The position numbers and the translations under genes were made by a program. The notes beneath the pieces were generated by a model. It saw nothing but the letters and a program-made list of their open reading frames with translations, was not told the origin of the DNA and made no database searches. This document shows, in pieces, positions 10,601-19,133 of a DNA stretch of 64,000 nt (the stretch's first letter is position 1; every line of letters starts with the position of its first letter). The stretch is from Collybia mongolica (taxonomy: Eukaryota > Basidiomycota > Agaricomycetes > Agaricales > Clitocybaceae), in assembly GCA_013420905.1 (NCBI GenBank), contig JAAXNY010000001.1:1240001-1304000 (forward strand), read 5' to 3'.

Positions 10601-11550
10601 GCCGGTGCTAGATCGAAAAACGTCTTGGGTTGCGCATTACAATCAAAGGAGTCTGCGATCTGCTGGGACGCGTTCTTCCGGGCTTCTGTTTGGATCTTTT
10701 CCGCTAGTCGCTGCGAGATGGTTTGGGTTGTCCGAATCTCTTCCGGTGCCTTCTGAAACTGTCCTGGTTCGCCGATGTTGACCATGAAGATACGGTCGCC
10801 CTCTTCGATGCAATCTTCAAGGGCGATATCTCCTTCGTGCTCAGAGTCGGGAACCTCTCCAATTTCTGTTTCTGGTTCGGGCATGGGTCCTGCGCGACAG
10901 GCGTTGATGCGGGCCTCCAATTTACGCTTCTCCGCCTTTTCCGATTTAACCTCGTTCGCGCAGGTCCGACATTTGTCGGGACAGCGACTCATCTTCACCT
11001 TGTTGGTCTGCCAGTTGATCTCCAGGTTGTGCTCCTGCAACCAAGTGTAGCCCAGTATGAGATCCTGCTTCCCTAGGCTGGTGACCGCGAAGTGGGTGCG
11101 TTCTGAGTGACCGTTGTACCGGAGGATGAGGTCTACAATCTCCGAAATAGACCCGTTCTCGTTCAGAGTGCCGTCGACGTTGAACACCGGAATAGTGCGA
11201 ACTAGCTTGCGCGAGGTCAACCTGTTCCTCCGCATGAATTCAGAATCGATGAAAAGGCCTGTTGCTCCCGAGTCTACCAAGCTGTTCGTCGCGAATGTCT
11301 CGCCTGTGTCGGTCGTCTGAAGTTCAATCTTGAGCTTCAGCAAGCGAGTGCTGGGGGTGGCGGCAACTACGAATCGCTTGGGTAGAGCTCGTTCCCATCG
11401 GGGGAGTCTCTGGCGCGGCGGTTTAGGGACGGGGATGGTATCTTGTACGGCTTCTGTAGTAGTTTCGGGTGTTTGGGAAATTTCAGTTGTATTCTCAACT
11501 TCTAAACACGCGAACCTATTTACAGATGACAGCGAGGGCGTACTGTTCAC
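7600..11550 (-). CDS. pol: Gypsy Pol polyprotein: protease, RT, RNase H, integrase, chromodomain
   Basis: An open frame of about 1,316 codons with no early ATG, expected to be made as Gag-Pol by a -1 frameshift. Domains in order: aspartic protease with DSG in LVDSGATGLFIDSEF near residue 90; reverse transcriptase with catalytic YIDDILIY near 500; RNase H with EADSSDFATGA and TDHKNLEYF near 650-760; integrase with an HHCC zinc-binding region (HH...CKTCDLC) near 890-940, then the D,D,E core (DFIVELP, VSDRGVQF, HPQTDGQTERVNQELE); C-terminal chromodomain (WKGYSYEQNTWEP) near 1280. All catalytic residues seen are intact. The chromodomain marks the chromovirus clade, whose integrases favour modified chromatin. 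The window neighbours are host genes and older repeats. Confidence 0.95.
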   Translation of the reverse strand: MNSTPSLSSVNRFACLEVENTTEISQTPETTTEAVQDTIPVPKPPRQRLPRWERALPKRFVVAATPSTRLLKLKIELQTTDTGETFATNSLVDSGATGLFIDSEFMRRNRLTSRKLVRTIPVFNVDGTLNENGSISEIVDLILRYNGHSERTHFAVTSLGKQDLILGYTWLQEHNLEINWQTNKVKMSRCPDKCRTCANEVKSEKAEKRKLEARINACRAGPMPEPETEIGEVPDSEHEGDIALEDCIEEGDRIFMVNIGEPGQFQKAPEEIRTTQTISQRLAEKIQTEARKNASQQIADSFDCNAQPKTFFDLAPAHVHEFEDVFSKTSFDALPDRQPWDHAIELVRDAEGKSCKVYPLSVAEQAELDKFLEENLASGWIRPSKSPMASPFFFIKKKDGSLRPVQDYRVLNSLTIKNKYPLPLISDLVNNLRGAKYFSKFDVRWGYNNVRIKEGDEWKAAFRTNRGMFEPLVMFFGLTNSPATFQTMMNEIFHDLIMEGVVCVYIDDILIYTKTLAEHRRITRLVLQRLRKHKLYLRLDKCEFEKTRIEYLGLIISEGQAEMDPVKVAGVVEWPTPTNKKQVQSFLGFTNFYRRFICDFSHIARPLFDLTGKDVPWKWGESEQEAFEGLKEAVSSKPVLMFADDNRPFRVEADSSDFATGAVLLQLSPEDDKWHPIAFSSKSLNAVERNYEIHDKEMLAIIRALEEWRHFLEGARHDFEIWTDHKNLEYFWTSQKLNQRQARWSLYLSRFNFSLHHKPGRSMGKPDALSRRADHSDGSEDNRDLVLLKPELFTIRALEGMVVEGEKRDILQDIRRGNCKGHQEEAVVKAAQELKKSAGKSVRSAEWREAQELLYFRDRIYVPKHADLRRRIVAQHHDSRIAGHAGRWKTLELVSRNYWWPQMSRYIGEYCKTCDLCLRTKAQRQLPSGELKPLPIPEGCWDVASVDFIVELPESQGHDAIMVVVDTVGKRAHFIPTTTTITALGSARLYLQHVWKLHGLLKAMVSDRGVQFVAEFTRELYRMLDIKLTASTAYHPQTDGQTERVNQELEQYLRLFVSERQDNWVDLLPLAEFQYNNHVHSSTQHSPFFLDTGRHPRMGFEPQTAPSRLETANEFRDRMKDTLEEARAALAKAKDEMAMYYNRRRNPTPDYQVGDRMYLDSRDIRITRPSQKLAHRYIGPYPIEAKVGLHAYRLKLPPALSRIHPVFHVVKLLPAPHNPIPGRTVTEVPEPTLIDGEVHYEVQEIMDSWIYRNKLQYLIAWKGYSYEQNTWEPADKVNADKLVAKFYRRNPGAPRLVQRVQFAQIPFQRRREDTRT

Positions 11551-12713
11551 TCGCTGTCCGCTACAAAACCCTCTTGAGTGGTTGCGAACGTTTCCCCTTC
11601 TTCCGCCGGCGGTTCGACTTGTGCATCTATCATCGCGAAGATGTGCTGCGCGAACTCATGCTGCTCCTCCATTGACATGAACCGCGTGTCGTAGCGGAGG
11701 GGGCAGTCCTTCCGGAAATGGCCCGGCTGCTTACATTGGTGGCAGGTCTCGATGTTCGTTCGAGCCCTCCGCATCGCGTCTACATCCATCGGAACCGGTG
11801 GAGGGAGAGCAGGGGGCGGCGGAGGTGGTGGTGGCGCCATCCGTTGCAGCGTCGGGGCTGAGAAGTGCAGCGGTGCGCGAAACGCCGAGGTAGTGCGTGC
11901 GGGATGTGCGCGAGCCGCCGGTTTAGTGCTCAGGAAGGCCTCGTTGGTGAGGCGGTTTTCATCGCACTTCATTGCCGCTACATACCACTGTTCCGGCTGA
12001 TCGTCCGCTGGTCGTCCCACTGCCATCGTCGCGATCTGCGACTGAATCTCCCCGCTCAGTCCCTTCCAGTACTTCACCACAATCGTCAACCCCTCCTTGT
12101 ATCCCGACTTGTCGATGAGATCCCTGAACTCATCCGTGTAGTCGTCCACCGATCGCGATCCTTGGTGGTAGCTGCTCATTTCCAACCTCGTAATCGCCCG
12201 CTGCGCTTCGCTCTGCACAAAGAAGTTGACCGCGAAGTCGGCGCGGAATAGGGCCCATGTCGCGTACTTTGGGTTCCCGGTAGCGGTCTGGTATTGCATG
12301 GCCCGGTCCGCGAACAGATACGCTCGGCCTTTCTTCATGAAGGTGTACGCCCACCGTACCTGCGTCACTTCATCCGCGAACTGGTGTGGTACAAGATTTA
12401 TATACAGTTCGCATGCGTTAATGAACGCATGCCCTCGTTCGCGCGATCTGTCGAAGTCATCGGGAAGCGATGGCCGGAGTGCCGAAGGTCGTCCCAAATT
12501 AACGTGGGTCGCGGGGGGAGGTGTTGATACATTATTTACAGGGGCGCTGGGTGCAGGGGTATTGACCGGGGGTGGGGGAGCCGCGGTTTGGAGCGCGATC
12601 AGCGCGTTGATGCTGTCGGTGAGCTTCTTAAGCTGCTCGGCTTGTTCCTCCGCCTTCCTATTGAGATCTCCTACGTCTCGTTCGATGTTATCCATCCTCG
12701 TTTCGGCGTCCAT
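11547..12713 (-). CDS. gag: Gypsy Gag protein with zinc knuckle
   Basis: 388 residues from the first ATG (12713). An N-terminal coiled coil (residues about 5-45, Glu/Lys/Leu rich) is followed by a Pro-rich linker. A capsid-like region with the retrotransposon-Gag pattern (LFRADFAVNFF, RLEMSSYHQG) covers about residues 130-240. A proline run and a nucleocapsid zinc knuckle, CHQCKQPGHFRKDC (C-x2-C-x4-H-x4-C), lie near residue 330. The stop overlaps the pol frame by one codon and a slippery heptamer lies six codons upstream. The same frame stays open upstream of the ATG almost to the LTR, so a non-AUG start is possible but unsupported. Confidence 0.92.
   Translation of the reverse strand: MDAETRMDNIERDVGDLNRKAEEQAEQLKKLTDSINALIALQTAAPPPPVNTPAPSAPVNNVSTPPPATHVNLGRPSALRPSLPDDFDRSRERGHAFINACELYINLVPHQFADEVTQVRWAYTFMKKGRAYLFADRAMQYQTATGNPKYATWALFRADFAVNFFVQSEAQRAITRLEMSSYHQGSRSVDDYTDEFRDLIDKSGYKEGLTIVVKYWKGLSGEIQSQIATMAVGRPADDQPEQWYVAAMKCDENRLTNEAFLSTKPAARAHPARTTSAFRAPLHFSAPTLQRMAPPPPPPPPALPPPVPMDVDAMRRARTNIETCHQCKQPGHFRKDCPLRYDTRFMSMEEQHEFAQHIFAMIDAQVEPPAEEGETFATTQEGFVADSE
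11565..11571 (-). promoter_or_regulatory. -1 ribosomal frameshift heptamer GGGTTTT between gag and pol
   Basis: On the minus strand the gag codons around the site read GAG GGT TTT, giving the heptamer G GGT TTT in the X XXY YYZ register. Slipping back one base continues as TGT AGC GGA CAG CGA GTG and then the pol frame without a stop. Six codons further on, gag ends with TGA. A downstream RNA structure was not assessed. Confidence 0.75.
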
Positions 12714-12861
12714 CGGCCGGAGTAGGAGTTCCACTTCTAGTTCGGAGGAGGGTGGAGAGGGCGATTCTCGCGCGGTCTTGACGGATTCTGTATCGGAGCT
12801 GACAGTTTCTGCCGATCGGAATTTGGCAATGGCTGCGGTGAGGTCGCGGTCTCTGCTGGTG

Positions 12862-12871
12862 AGAGTATTCT
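12862..12871 (-). other. Candidate self-priming primer-binding site of the Gypsy element
   Basis: No TGG-initiated, tRNA-complementary site follows the 5' LTR. Instead AGAATACTCT starts 2 nt inside the LTR edge. It is perfectly complementary to AGAGTATTCT inside the LTR on the same RNA strand (12954-12945). This resembles the self-priming of Tf1/sushi elements, in which the mRNA 5' end folds back onto the PBS. Confidence 0.5.
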
Positions 12872-12873
12872 AC

Positions 12874-13321
12874 TGTAAGGGCAACTCCGGCGGAGTGTGT
12901 GCGAACTTAGTAGAGCGGGCCGACGCTGAGGAGGGGATCCTAAGAGAATACTCTGAGGAGCCTCCATCAGGGGGGGTGTGCCATATACCTAGTACTACAT
13001 TAAATACATGTTCCCGGTGCGGTACGACGACACGCGTTGGGCTAGCGAAGGTCACGTGACCGTGCCCTTGATAGTCCGAACAAGTGCGAAGTCCGGCGGC
13101 GAACTGCGCGCGAAGTAGAGAGTGGGGGTGCGTGTGGGCGTAGGTAATGAACGTGCGATGTAGTGAATGTAATTGAGTGAGCGCGAAGTAAGCAGAGAAA
13201 TTGTATCGTAAGTCGGCGGGATGACTGAGTCGCGAATCGGCAAAGTAGAAGTCGGCGGAGTGAGATTCAGCGAAGTAAGGCTAGATCGGCGAAGTAAGGC
13301 GGAAATGGAGTTCCCCTTACA
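12874..13321 (-). repeat. 5' LTR of the Gypsy element
   Basis: 448 bp, identical to 7141-7588 except for 7 transitions. It carries the element promoter. If the self-priming model holds, the transcript starts near 12954, leaving an R-U5 of about 80 nt. Confidence 0.95.
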
Positions 13322-14059
13322 ACCTCCCAATGCCTTAAAGGTTTGCCTTCGCTTGTTGGGGCATGGTCCCCTCCCTTCACGTTGGTACCCCATTCCACTC
13401 CCCTCCTGGTATTTTCAGGTTGCCCTGGAAACCCATTACTCCCCCCCAGTGTCAAAGATAAATGTCCAATCTAAATGAACGACCCATACCTCAAACCTGC
13501 TCCCCCTCTCCTCCCTATTACTTTCCCCCCTGTTCCACACTGCTCTCCCAAAGCAATGACTCCCCTCCAAAATGAGGCCACCAAATCCCACCATTGGTCA
13601 ATAAACTGGCATTCTCCCCAAGAGGTGTGCTCTGTGCAGGGACAGTAGCTGATCGGGGGCCAGACCCCTTCCTCCTTTTGCATTTGGGTGTAGTGGTTAA
13701 GCGAGTATGAATAAATCGTCAAAAATGTTGGCGGTGACACTCCCTAAGGATCTGCGCGAAGCAGAGTACGAGAGTTGTGGTGTCCTCGTGTGGCCTAGTA
13801 GTTGATGAGGTGGATGTGAATGGATTAGTGAAGCCCCCAGTACAGGCAAGATGAGATGACCCTGCAGATAGTCAGGATCAGCTCTGATAAGTTAGAAATT
13901 TGGATATGGTGTAAAAGGATAGTGGCCCAGGCTGAAAGAGTGGTCTGATGAAAGGCGATGTCGATTAGGGATGAGGTGTTAGGTAGTTTAGGGACGACCT
14001 AGTGCAGGAGGGACAAATTCCCACGGTCGGATGGTGGTGGTAAAAGATCAAGAAGCGTT

Positions 14060-14075
14060 GCTCAATTGAGGTATA
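14060..14075. repeat. Right copy of 16-bp target-site duplication
   Basis: GCTCAATTGAGGTATA, identical to 6916-6931. Copy B2 resumes here. Confidence 0.85.
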
Positions 14076-14994
14076 CAGGGAAATACAGTATATAAGATTG
14101 TGTACAATCTAGAAAGTGCCTTGAATGTAGGCAGGAACATATCACATGTATTTGTTGTGAGACTGATTACCATCTCATTTACAAAACCAAAAGCCATAAT
14201 CATGATTCATCTTCTATTCTTGCCACAGTAAAAATAAGAATGAAGCAGATGAATCTCTTCTGAAATACCAAGGTAATTTGTTGTAAATTAATTTCAATTT
14301 TACGGTTGTTCCTTAGAGTGGTATGAGGCCCCTGGAAGCTCCCCTATATGTTTGGAAAAAATTTTCACCAGAATGGCCCTCAAATCCACTGTATGGGCCA
14401 GGGCTTACATTGTAAAACATAAAACATATGGAAAAAAAAACATGTCAATTCTTGCCATACTAGGACCAAGTTTTTTTAGTGCTTCTTGAGGATTGTGAAT
14501 CTGGACTGTGGCTCTTCTCAAACTGAAACAGATCAAATGAACCAGTGACCCATTACTTGAAAAAAATCCTCAAGAAAGGTCTAAAATCTGCTATATTTAG
14601 GCCAAGGATTTTGCCAAAATCACCTCAGATCTGCTATTTTGGGCCAGGAAAATCATCATTTTGGGAGTCTCAAATCCCCAAATATTTTCCAAACATATAG
14701 GGGAGCTTCTGGGGGCCTGTGGTGTGGGAGAAAAGAAAATCATTGGCATTTGTGGCCAACTGCAATCCACACTCCAGTGACTATATATCTGGAGCTCCCT
14801 TTATATATTTGTGTAAATATTATTTGCCCTCAGAATGGACAAGCCACCCCCCCGTGCCAAAGGCACGGGTAGTAAGCTTGTATATAGGAACACATCTCGC
14901 GTTACAAGTTTGATATTTACATAAGGGATTCGGAAGCACAATACGTTTCCAGCACAATACGTTTCCACCGACGACGCGTGCCTCAGACAATTCT

Positions 14995-17900
14995 TCATTC
15001 GCCATCTCTGAAGATAGGGGTTTCGTCATGATCTGAATCCGAGTCTGATAGATCAATCTCAATCCCAGGACCACTGTCTTTCAAGATGAGAGCATTAAGG
15101 CGTTTCAACGTTTCCTCCATTTCTCTTTCTGCTCGATCCCTTAGCTCCTCATCATAGGGTAAATTTCCGTTGGAGCCAACAGGTTCTTCGGGATCCCAGT
15201 TGATCTTAGCGCCTCTCCATCCTCCTTTGTTGTAGACAAAGTTTAAGAACCTTCGCCACAAAGGATCGAGGGAAAGTATAGTCGGGTTTCCGATCACGAT
15301 GAGAAGGCTTTGCGCTCGTGTCACGGCAACTAGGTCGTTTGTTAGTTGATAGCAATGGCTTCTGTAGTCCCCTCACCATTGAAACGACGAGGATTAGACA
15401 CGAAGCCGAGGACCTTCCGTATATCTGCTTCGACATAGTTTGTGGTGCTACGCACTGTTGACAGAACAATGATGCGGCGTTCCTAGAAAGAAATCGATGA
15501 ATCAGAATCTAGTAAAGGGTCAAGTATTGACCTACCTGTCCTTGAAACTCTTCGACACTCCCAACCTTGATCCCCTTCAACTTACTATCCTTGCGAAACA
15601 AATCCAGGATCTTGCATCGCTGCGCATAATAAGGCGTGATTACACCAATGTGTTCAGGTACTAGTGAAAATTGGGTCAATGGTATGAGGATGGGACATAA
15701 AAAGGGATCCGAACGTGTTTTGGGCCTGCGGTTCTCGACCAGAGATTTGCAATATTGCTTGACTAGCGTAGCCTCGTCAATGTTGAAGAAAGAAGGAGAT
15801 TCCTTCCCCCGTTGATCACGGCCAACAATTCCATGAAACACGATGGGAAATAACTTTTTGGGGAGCATGTCTGCGTTTTCGAACATCCGTGTCAACACAG
15901 GGTCCCCACGAGCCTCGAGCTCCGAGTTATAGAACTCCTCATTGGAAAACCCCAAGATTTCGGGGTGGGACCTGTAATTTTTCAGAAGTTTCACAATCCT
16001 AGAGTCGATATAAGACTCAGTCGTGATTCAAGTAGGGCTTCACGACTCACGTAATTCCGGAAAAATTGTCAAGGTTATATATGTCACGCTGCATTAATCG
16101 ATCAAGGTAGCTCTTTTTCAGGCCGAGAGAGCCTGCCAGCGCTGAATGGATGACAGGTCCGAGCTGCTGATTGTCACCTGCAAGGATGACATTTGTTAAT
16201 GGACCAGAAATGGTCTTGATTGGGACCATAGCCTCTGGTTCTTGTGCTTGTCCCGCCTCGTCAATAAAAATATGGGTAAAATGGCCAGGCTTCAACCCTA
16301 GGCCTTGAGGTACGCCTCCGGCGATGCACGTCGACACAACAACGCGGAACTTTTCGAGTTCGTCTCTAGTAGGTATGGAGAACACGTTGTTACTGTTGAT
16401 TCGCGAAACTTGATGAAGAGTTGCTGGAAGGACTTTTATCTTTCTCCAAAGTGAATTCAACCTAAAGAGCTTGGAATTTCCCAAACCTAGCATTCCTTGG
16501 GCGATCAGGTCCGCAGCTGAGTTGCTTGGGGCGCATGCTAGAATCGGAGCATCGGGGAAACGGTCCAAGAGTTGTCGCATGGCTTCTACGATGGTGACTG
16601 TTTTTCCCGTTCCAGGGCTTACATGCCAAGTCAGCCCGACATGATCTAGTTCAAGACAACAGTATAGCTTACGGTCCAAACACTATGAAGGGCACGGATC
16701 CCGGGCGTTGGTTGACAATGGCGGCCACGGTCTGAAGTTGTTCGTCTCTGATGTTGCGGTTGTATAGTGGAATATTGTTTACTGTTGCGACTCCGGACGC
16801 CGGTAGGATATTGTTGAGTCCTGGAAATAGAAGCCGGGACGGTTTGAAGGTATTGGTGAGTGCGTAATGCATACGCCGGAGAGGAAGTCGATTCAAAACA
16901 AAGCGAACATCGAACTTTGAGCCTTTGTAGGTGCTAAAATCTTCCCCAAAGCGCAAACTAACATAATCGAAGTATACCTCGTGAACACAGCCTTGAATCC
17001 AAGTGCGGTTCGGGTCATGGAGATCTTCAGGTTCATTGGCGGGGCTGACAAGGATGAAATCTCCGACAAGTACCGATGGCCTCCCCTCGTCCAGTCCTTG
17101 GACCTGCAAACTGTCATATAATCAGAAATGAAGCAGTGCCTTCTACATATGTATCAAACATACTTGTATCGTGGATAATTGGGCTTTATCTCACCTCCAG
17201 CTACGGCATATACCTCTAAATCTTGCCTAACAAAAAGGCTTTTTGGTATGCATTGGTATGTTGATGGTAGATTCGTCACATACCTCAGTCGCTCCTCCTC
17301 TATGTGAAGTAATATCTGGAAGTATTTTCCATATGAAGCTTCGTTGAAGACTCGTGGTAAGAGGGCTTTCACTTTCGTTACAGGATTTCCTCGGAGGCTT
17401 CCGTAGGCAGCCTCAATCAAGGGCTTCGGTGGCAAGAATTCGGGCAGGCGAATGACCCATTTTGTTGGGGTCCAAATTGGAGGTCGGAGGCTGTCATTGA
17501 ATGGACCATTGAACTGAAATGGCGCATACTGTCGTTTCCGTGTGTAGGAACCCATTGGTTTAAGATGCTCATGGTCTTCTCTAGAGCCAACAGTCGCGCA
17601 TACACGTCGCGAGATGACAAATCGACGTCTTTGTTGTGGATGTATGAAGAGGAGTTCAATGGTATCTTCATACAGACCTGGATATGACGGATGGAATACA
17701 ACAGTGAGCCTCCGATCGACATGGCACTTGATCCATCGAGAGTTTCCTACAAAAGAAACAGAAAATCTAATGATGGCGTAAACCAACAAAGAAAAATGTA
17801 CATGGCGAACGGCGTACCTTTCTCCGTGTGCGTCCCCCCTGGCGGAAGATCTCATACGGCAACTTAGAAGAAAGACATCCGGATTTCTCTTAGGGTCGGT

Positions 17901-18414
17901 GCCCCGAACAGTTATCTCCCGCTTATGCTCTGCGTCTTCAGCCTCGATGACACCAAAATCAATGCCATCTACATGCGATACAGTGACACCCTCTTTATTG
18001 AGCTCCGTCTGCGCAAGTGCTGCCTGTGTCTCTCTGAGGCGCTGTACCCTTGCGTGCTTTTCTGCATGAATGCTGCTCTGTGAAGCTGGTACATGTTTGT
18101 TGCATTGTGGGCAACGTTGAAATATTTCTCGAAGTTCGGGCTGTTGTTGAAATTTCAAAACCCAATAAAAAAGCGGAGGAGAATGGACTGACAACTGCAT
18201 CGTGCGCGGCGCCTTGTTGTGATCCTTGGTGTTTTATCAGCTCGTCTAATATAGCTTTGTGTCGCTTCCCTCTTTGATGATACTGAAAATCCGACTTGGG
18301 GACCACCAGCCCACATAAACACTGGCGAATATCATGTCTCTTCGGGCAATTCCCACCTCGCAGGCAGCCTTCTGGTGTGATGACGGCACTGCAGTATTTT
18401 GGGTTCAAAGCCAT
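14995..18414 (-). CDS. Zinc-finger SF1 RNA helicase, MOV10/SDE3-like (paralogue 1)
   Basis: ATP-dependent RNA helicase of the Upf1-like SF1 group, closest in layout to MOV10/SDE3. Ten exons: 18414-18193, 18140-17818, 17766-17284, 17226-17164, 17110-16673, 16617-16051, 15998-15715, 15660-15536, 15482-15377 and 15329-14995. They sum to 2,946 nt (981 residues). The N terminus has a CCCH finger (C-x8-C-x5-C-x3-H, residues about 8-28) and two C2H2 matrin/U1-type fingers. A beta-rich region follows, then the helicase core: motif I GPPGTGKT (intron inside it), motif [14 protein letters not shown], motif [12 protein letters not shown], then EEFQGQ and NVAVTRAQS. The tail is acidic ([11 protein letters not shown]). 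All core motifs are intact. It probably acts on RNA in the cytoplasm; a silencing role is inferred from family members only. Confidence 0.9.
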
Positions 18415-19133
18415 TATACACAACAGAAACCAGCCTAGAAGAAGGGGGGAGGTTATGTGGGGGGCCGCTTACGGTTTAACAGCTATCCTTATACCAATGC
18501 ATTCCGTCCCAACCGTCTTTGGAATGATCTTTCGCCCACAAAAGAAGTAATATGGTCTGTCGGCCCCTTTGCCGGATTGTTGCCTGAGTGCCGCTGAGTT
18601 ACGTGTGATCCCATCACGGGGGGGTAAGGGGGCTGTGGGAGAACCTGGTGTTGTAAACTGATCTTGCCAATTGTCGCTGGCTGATGGCGAACAGTATGCT
18701 ATATTAGACATTAGTTAGTAGTGACTTGATAATTACTAAAGTTAGGAGTAATTGGTTGAAGGAAGTTTGGATAAGATGAAAAGATCTAATGACAATTATT
18801 TTCACTTGTTTTAGAGGATCCGGATTCTGATCAGGCCTGACAAGGCACGGTGGATTTATACAAGGTATGATAACGCCTCAAGGCCTCAAGTTCAAGGCCT
18901 ACATGTTCTGATCGGCCTGATAAGGTTTTGTCTAACATTATTGTTGATATCTGTAGATGGTATGGTGGGTATTTAGCTGATACCCACATCACGCCTTACA
19001 TGCCAAACCCGATTTTTCCGACATTAATAACAAGGAAGATGCACCATTCTGGACGACTTCTGGCAGATTTCTGCAGTAGAGTATGCGATAAATAGGTATT
19101 ATAACACATATTAATGACAGGGAGGGATCATAT
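18415..19133. other. Intergenic region between helicase 1 and aminopeptidase genes
   Basis: About 720 bp. An 80-codon minus-strand frame with an ATG (18711-18469) has no recognisable similarity and could be a leader or chance frame. The stretch 18830-18925 repeats short motifs such as GGCCTGA and TCAAGGCCT. No RNA gene is evident. Confidence 0.5.

Larger units (their letters stand above)
7141..13321 (-). mobile_element. Ty3/Gypsy chromovirus LTR retrotransposon, full length
   Basis: Two 448-bp LTRs flank gag and pol. The 5-bp direct repeat ACCTC lies at 7136-7140 and 13322-13326, and the LTRs begin TG and end CA. The protein order protease, reverse transcriptase, RNase H, integrase, chromodomain defines a Ty3/Gypsy chromovirus. 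Both coding frames are open with all key motifs present, so the copy may still be active. The two LTRs differ at only 7 positions, all transitions, indicating a recent insertion. It lies inside the poly(A) retrocopy and is therefore the youngest of the three nested events. Confidence 0.95.
6932..14059 (-). mobile_element. Poly(A)-tailed retrocopy of unknown source, containing a Gypsy element
   Basis: The insert lies between 16-bp direct repeats and begins on the plus strand with 14 T (6932-6945), i.e. a poly(A) tail on the minus strand. A long target duplication plus an A tail indicates target-primed (LINE-type) retrotransposition. Its own sequence is 6946-7140 and 13327-14059, about 940 bp once the Gypsy element is removed. 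No reverse transcriptase can be read. A minus-strand frame at 13740-13471 (about 89 codons) is open but unrecognised. It could be a 5'-truncated LINE, a SINE-like RNA or a processed transcript. Confidence 0.7.
6517..14880 (+). mobile_element. Short Helitron-type element, copy B2, split by nested insertions
   Basis: Follows copy B1 directly. Positions 6517-6931 match B1 from its start, and 14060-14880 match the rest of B1, including the 3' hairpin CCCGTGCC/GGCACGGG (14851-14869, loop AAA) and terminal AAGCTTG. The flanking base after the end is T, as expected for insertion between A and T. Without the 7.1-kb insert the copy would be about 1.2 kb, like B1. It ends 115 bp from the stop of the neighbouring helicase gene. 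Confidence 0.7.

Noticed and set aside
7627..12527. Many plus-strand open frames of 60-280 codons across the Gypsy element
   Set aside because: They are antisense shadows of gag and pol; codon pattern and motifs lie only on the minus strand.
12850..12873. tRNA primer-binding site next to the 5' LTR
   Set aside because: No TGG or match to the 3' end of a common primer tRNA in the expected place.
18469..18711. 80-codon frame upstream of helicase 1 as a 5' exon of that gene
   Set aside because: Helicase 1 already starts at an ATG aligned with its paralogues (MALNPKYC against MAKICPQ), so no extra exon is needed.
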